This document shows, piece by piece, positions 7,955 to 9,643 of a DNA stretch of 9,643 bases. This stretch comes from Planctomycetota bacterium. GTDB taxonomy: Bacteria > Planctomycetota > Phycisphaerae > WQYP01. A model generated the notes under the pieces. That model was given only the letters and a program-made list of their open reading frames with translations, was not told the origin of the DNA and did not search any database. Position 1 is the first letter of the stretch, and each line of letters begins with the position of its first letter. Where the stretch lies: contig JAJZGH010000196.1 of assembly GCA_021798635.1 (NCBI GenBank), positions 1-9,643 of the forward strand. The letters run 5' to 3'. A program made the translations under genes and the position numbers.

Positions 7955-7982
7955 ATTTTACCATTTCTGGTCGCCATGTCAG
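7955..7982 (-). promoter_or_regulatory. Sigma70-like promoter for the 384-aa exported protein
   Basis: On the minus strand CTGACA (7977-7982), a 16-base spacer and TAAAAT (7955-7960); each box matches consensus at five of six positions. Transcription would start near 7948, leaving about 55 bases before GTG 7892. If real, the ATG at 7964 cannot be the start because it precedes the transcript. Confidence 0.5.
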
Positions 7983-8017
7983 CTCCGCTTTGCTCGCCAG
8001 ATATTCGGCATAATGGT

Positions 8018-8155
8018 TCAATTAGCTTGATGCGGAAGCATCGAGTTGCACGCGGCACAGCCCTCATCCCGGCGGAATAAGGCGATGCGCCCCGCGGATC
8101 GATTCAACACATGGTATACATACCCACCAAGACAACAATGTGGTTTTCGAACCAT
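8018..8155 (-). pseudogene. N-terminal fragment of a REP-associated/Y1-type (RAYT, HUH) transposase, 45 codons
   Basis: From ATG 8155 the frame reads 'MVRKPHCCLGGYVYHVLNR' and then 'SAGRIALFRRDE' before diverging and stopping at TGA 8018-8020. 'GG.YHVLNR.xGRxxLF' is the conserved beginning of planctomycete and other RAYT/Y1 transposases, which cut single-stranded DNA with a catalytic tyrosine that lies further along the protein. Full-length members are about 200-250 residues; here only the first 31 or so codons are recognisable, and the HUH motif and catalytic tyrosine are absent. AGGA seven bases upstream of the ATG is the surviving ribosome binding site. No REP palindrome was found nearby. 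It abuts the recombinase remnant on the opposite strand. Confidence 0.72.
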
Positions 8156-8170
8156 CCAATTATCCTGTGC

Positions 8171-8591
8171 TGAACGCCATCCCCTGCCAATATTAGTCAC
8201 GTTCCCGTTTCGCCTCCTGTCCTCGCCGGCGTGCTGGATATTCCGGCCAGCGTTCTGCTTTCCCAGCCGGCATGCGCAAATGCGGCCGTGAATCTTTCGC
8301 GGGAAATGCAGAGTAAACAGGCGAGTCATCCCGATGAACCACCCCCGCAGCACATCTAGGAACTTCTCCGCAACGCGGACGCTGAAGATGTTCGGCGTTA
8401 TCAGCCTGCATACATTGCGGCACAGATTTGCCACGCACATGCTCAATCATGGTGCCGATCCGCGTGTGGTGCAGGGACTCCTGGTCCACCAGAGCCTCAG
8501 CACCACGCAAATATACACACACCTGATCACCAAGCGCACTAAGGACGTATTCGAAAACGCCCATCCCCGCGCCAAGGAAGTTCCCCCGTAA
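8171..8591 (+). pseudogene. Degraded tyrosine recombinase (XerC/XerD-like), C-terminal catalytic portion
   Basis: The best part is 8334-8591 (85 codons): '[19 protein letters not shown]' holds the HxLRH box with catalytic His and Arg, '[19 protein letters not shown]' holds the second His and the nucleophilic Tyr, and 'HPRA' matches the usual Xer tail. Upstream, the same frame reads 'CWIFRPAFCFPSRHAQMRP' (8232-8288), the linker normally seen before the catalytic helix, but a TGA at 8289-8291 interrupts it. Further upstream 'SHVPVSPPVLAG' (8195-8230) is a typical recombinase strand found in a different frame, so a frameshift lies near 8230. The N-terminal core-binding domain and first catalytic Arg are missing. 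One internal substitution is notable: LLVH replaces the common LLGH. Such enzymes recombine DNA at short sites; this copy cannot make a complete protein. GTG 8313 or ATG 8334 could allow an 85-92 residue fragment. Confidence 0.82.
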
Positions 8592-8627
8592 TGGGAAACG
8601 CAAAACAGTAATTCAACCCCAACCGCA

Positions 8628-8656
8628 CCGGCCTGAAAGCTGGCACCCTTTTTTTT
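8628..8656 (+). terminator. Weak rho-independent terminator after the recombinase remnant
   Basis: CCGGC (8628-8632) pairs with GCTGG (8639-8643) over a six-base loop with one G-U pair; five bases (CACCC) later there is a run of eight T (8649-8656). The stem is short and the T run is offset, so the call is tentative. It lies 37 bases after the recombinase stop. Confidence 0.3.
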
Positions 8657-8707
8657 GCCATTTCACGCCCATCAGGCGAAACATCAGGAAATTACGAAAA
8701 ATACATC

Positions 8708-8736
8708 TTGACGGTTATTTCAGCGCTGGGTAATGT
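8708..8736 (+). promoter_or_regulatory. Possible promoter upstream of the right-hand membrane gene
   Basis: TTGACG (five of six) and TAATGT (three of six) are 17 bases apart. A transcript would start near 8743, giving a leader of roughly 185 bases before ATG 8928. Weak. Confidence 0.25.
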
Positions 8737-8927
8737 GGAGGGGTACTTTGGGGATGATAATGCGAACGGCTCGAGAGTTGGGCCATTTCCAGACTTATCG
8801 ATTTAAGATGGGGATGAGGCAATTTCCACAAGGCGGTGGAATTACGACCCTTGACGAACAGTAGCGCGGATGCAGGAACTTGACAGCAAAGGTTACAAAT
8901 TATTGGAGAACTGTTTGGCCGGTAATC

Positions 8928-9643
8928 ATGCACCCGGCCATTACGGCCTCGCTTCTCGCTTGGCTGCTCTGGACGAGTGGTGGACCGATAACCGGGATCG
9001 AAGAGACAACGCGCTTGGAGGCGGCCGGCCTGCCCCTGCTCGGGGGTGCCACGTTAATCGTGGTGGCGGCACTGGTGGCGTATAAGCTGCCCAAAGAGTG
9101 GGCAACAGTACCGGCGGATGCGGCCCTGGCCATAGCAACGGCCATCGCCGTCGGTGTCCTCGCTTGGTGGGCGGGCTTCGTTGATTACCATGCGGCCCTG
9201 AAGAATGGCGCGATGATCCTTTTCGGCGATGCCATTTTTTCTCTGCTCGGGGGATTCGTGCTGTGCGCTTATGCGACCACCGTCGCGGCGGCGCGCCTCG
9301 CCAGGGGGCGACGCGACGCACGGAACGTGGGCGCAGCACAGGTTGCAGTGTACGTGGCGGCACTGTTTGCTGTGACGGCGGTGGCTATCGTTAGCCTTCG
9401 ACCTTCCTCCCCCTCGGCGTTCGAAGCTGGATTCGCCGCTTGGGCTCGAAAGCACGTGGACGCAAAAGCGATACGCGTTTGGATGGCCGCCGGGAATCAC
9501 AAGCTGTACACCGCGCCACCCAGCCCACAGGATATCGAATCAGACATTGATGCCAGCGAATGGCCGGCCGCGATTCGCCGATTGCGGTCCGCCTTCAACC
9601 GGCCGGAATTTGTGCTGCTGTTTCCACGTGAATGCGAGATTTG
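8928..9643 (+). CDS. Multi-pass membrane protein, function unknown (3' end outside window)
   Basis: The frame from ATG 8928 is open to the last base (238 codons so far). Hydrophobic segments lie at about 5-18, 33-53, 63-86, 95-118 and 136-157, alternating with short charged loops such as 'KLPKEW' and 'ARGRRDARN'. After the last segment a soluble region begins (158-238): 'AFEAGFAAWARKHVDAKAIRVWMAA', then 'DASEWPAAIRRL' and 'EFVLLFPRECEI'. That pattern, a 'W-P-x-x-I-x-x-L' followed by a strand near the end, resembles unnamed planctomycete membrane proteins, from memory only. The start is uncertain: no good ribosome binding site precedes ATG 8928, and TTG 8880 in the same frame (with GGA nine bases upstream) would add 16 residues. 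The overlapping ORF at 8870-9085 in another frame is a shadow for most of its length. The segment is clearly more GC-rich than the region at 6738-7892. Confidence 0.75.
   Translation, partial: MHPAITASLLAWLLWTSGGPITGIEETTRLEAAGLPLLGGATLIVVAALVAYKLPKEWATVPADAALAIATAIAVGVLAWWAGFVDYHAALKNGAMILFGDAIFSLLGGFVLCAYATTVAAARLARGRRDARNVGAAQVAVYVAALFAVTAVAIVSLRPSSPSAFEAGFAAWARKHVDAKAIRVWMAAGNHKLYTAPPSPQDIESDIDASEWPAAIRRLRSAFNRPEFVLLFPRECEI

Larger units (their letters stand above)
8592..8927. other. 336-base stretch with no supported gene
   Basis: It holds a weak terminator (8628-8656), a near-duplicated CATCAGG (8670-8676 and 8682-8688), a TTGACG-N17-TAATGT promoter-like pair (8708-8736) and a 43-codon ORF (8733-8864) with no recognisable content. 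TTGACG recurs at 8851. The plus-strand frame of the membrane gene is open from 8865, with TTG 8880 as an alternative start. I see no RNA gene. Confidence 0.4.

Noticed and set aside
7936..7977. A 13-codon leader-like ORF (ATG 7977, GGAG five bases upstream) before the exported protein
   Set aside because: Its start codon overlaps the predicted -35 box, so it would precede the transcription start near 7948; a leader peptide is not supported.
8733..8864. A 43-codon plus-strand ORF
   Set aside because: No recognisable domain or good ribosome binding site; the segment next to it is compositionally ordinary, so it is left unannotated apart from a note.
8870..9085. A 71-codon plus-strand ORF at the start of the right-hand gene
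   Set aside because: It overlaps the membrane protein in another frame and becomes Gly/Arg-rich, which is typical of an off-frame reading of GC-rich coding DNA.
8941..9500. Two long minus-strand ORFs (8941-9363 and 9054-9500)
   Set aside because: They are Arg/Pro/His-rich antisense readings of the membrane protein gene and have no domain.
1..9643. CRISPR arrays, tRNA or rRNA genes, defence or toxin-antitoxin operons, biosynthetic clusters
   Set aside because: No regularly spaced repeats, no cloverleaf or rRNA signatures and no matching protein families were seen on either strand.

Overview
The window looks like a piece of a planctomycete-type chromosome, most likely from an environmental genome. 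The evidence is family resemblance seen by eye. Two exported proteins carry sequence habits typical of planctomycete hypothetical proteins: a C-terminal 'IPxDPFTGEPFQY' ending at the left, and a protein on the right with an STN-like N-terminus and a 'VPFKFQNVLLP' ending. Base composition is moderately GC-rich, but the gene at 6738-7892 is visibly more AT-rich and the gene running off the right edge visibly more GC-rich. I could not compute exact values or run a database search, so the assignment is an inference.

Layout from left to right. (1) Positions 1-66 hold the tail of a plus-strand reading frame. (2) A minus-strand block follows: a 552-residue exported protein (99-1757), a 69-residue coiled-coil ORF resembling the tail of an IS3-type transposase OrfA (1913-2122), and a 369-residue SPFH protein with a C-terminal GYF_2-like domain (2205-3314). 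(3) A 368-base divergent intergenic region (3315-3682) holds a duplicated 11-mer, a three-copy heptamer and a candidate promoter. (4) The plus-strand centrepiece (3683-6646) is a complete 987-residue flavin/iron-sulfur dehydrogenase of the YdiJ/GlcD-GlpC fusion type. (5) Convergent to it is a 384-residue exported protein with a GTG start and a good promoter (6738-7892, minus). (6) A degraded mobile-element patch (8018-8591) contains an N-terminal fragment of a RAYT/Y1 transposase on the minus strand, abutting a broken tyrosine recombinase on the plus strand. (7) A 336-base stretch without a supported gene leads to the 5' part of a multi-pass membrane protein (from 8928) that leaves the window.

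The genes do not form an obvious pathway or operon; most look like separately transcribed units. The dehydrogenase would oxidise a D-2-hydroxyacid at the membrane face of the cytoplasm. The SPFH protein probably assembles as a membrane-associated scaffold. The two exported proteins have no assignable function. The clearest anomaly is the mobile-element patch, where the two remnants meet within about 20-45 bases. I see no CRISPR array, tRNA, rRNA, defence island or convincing new system.
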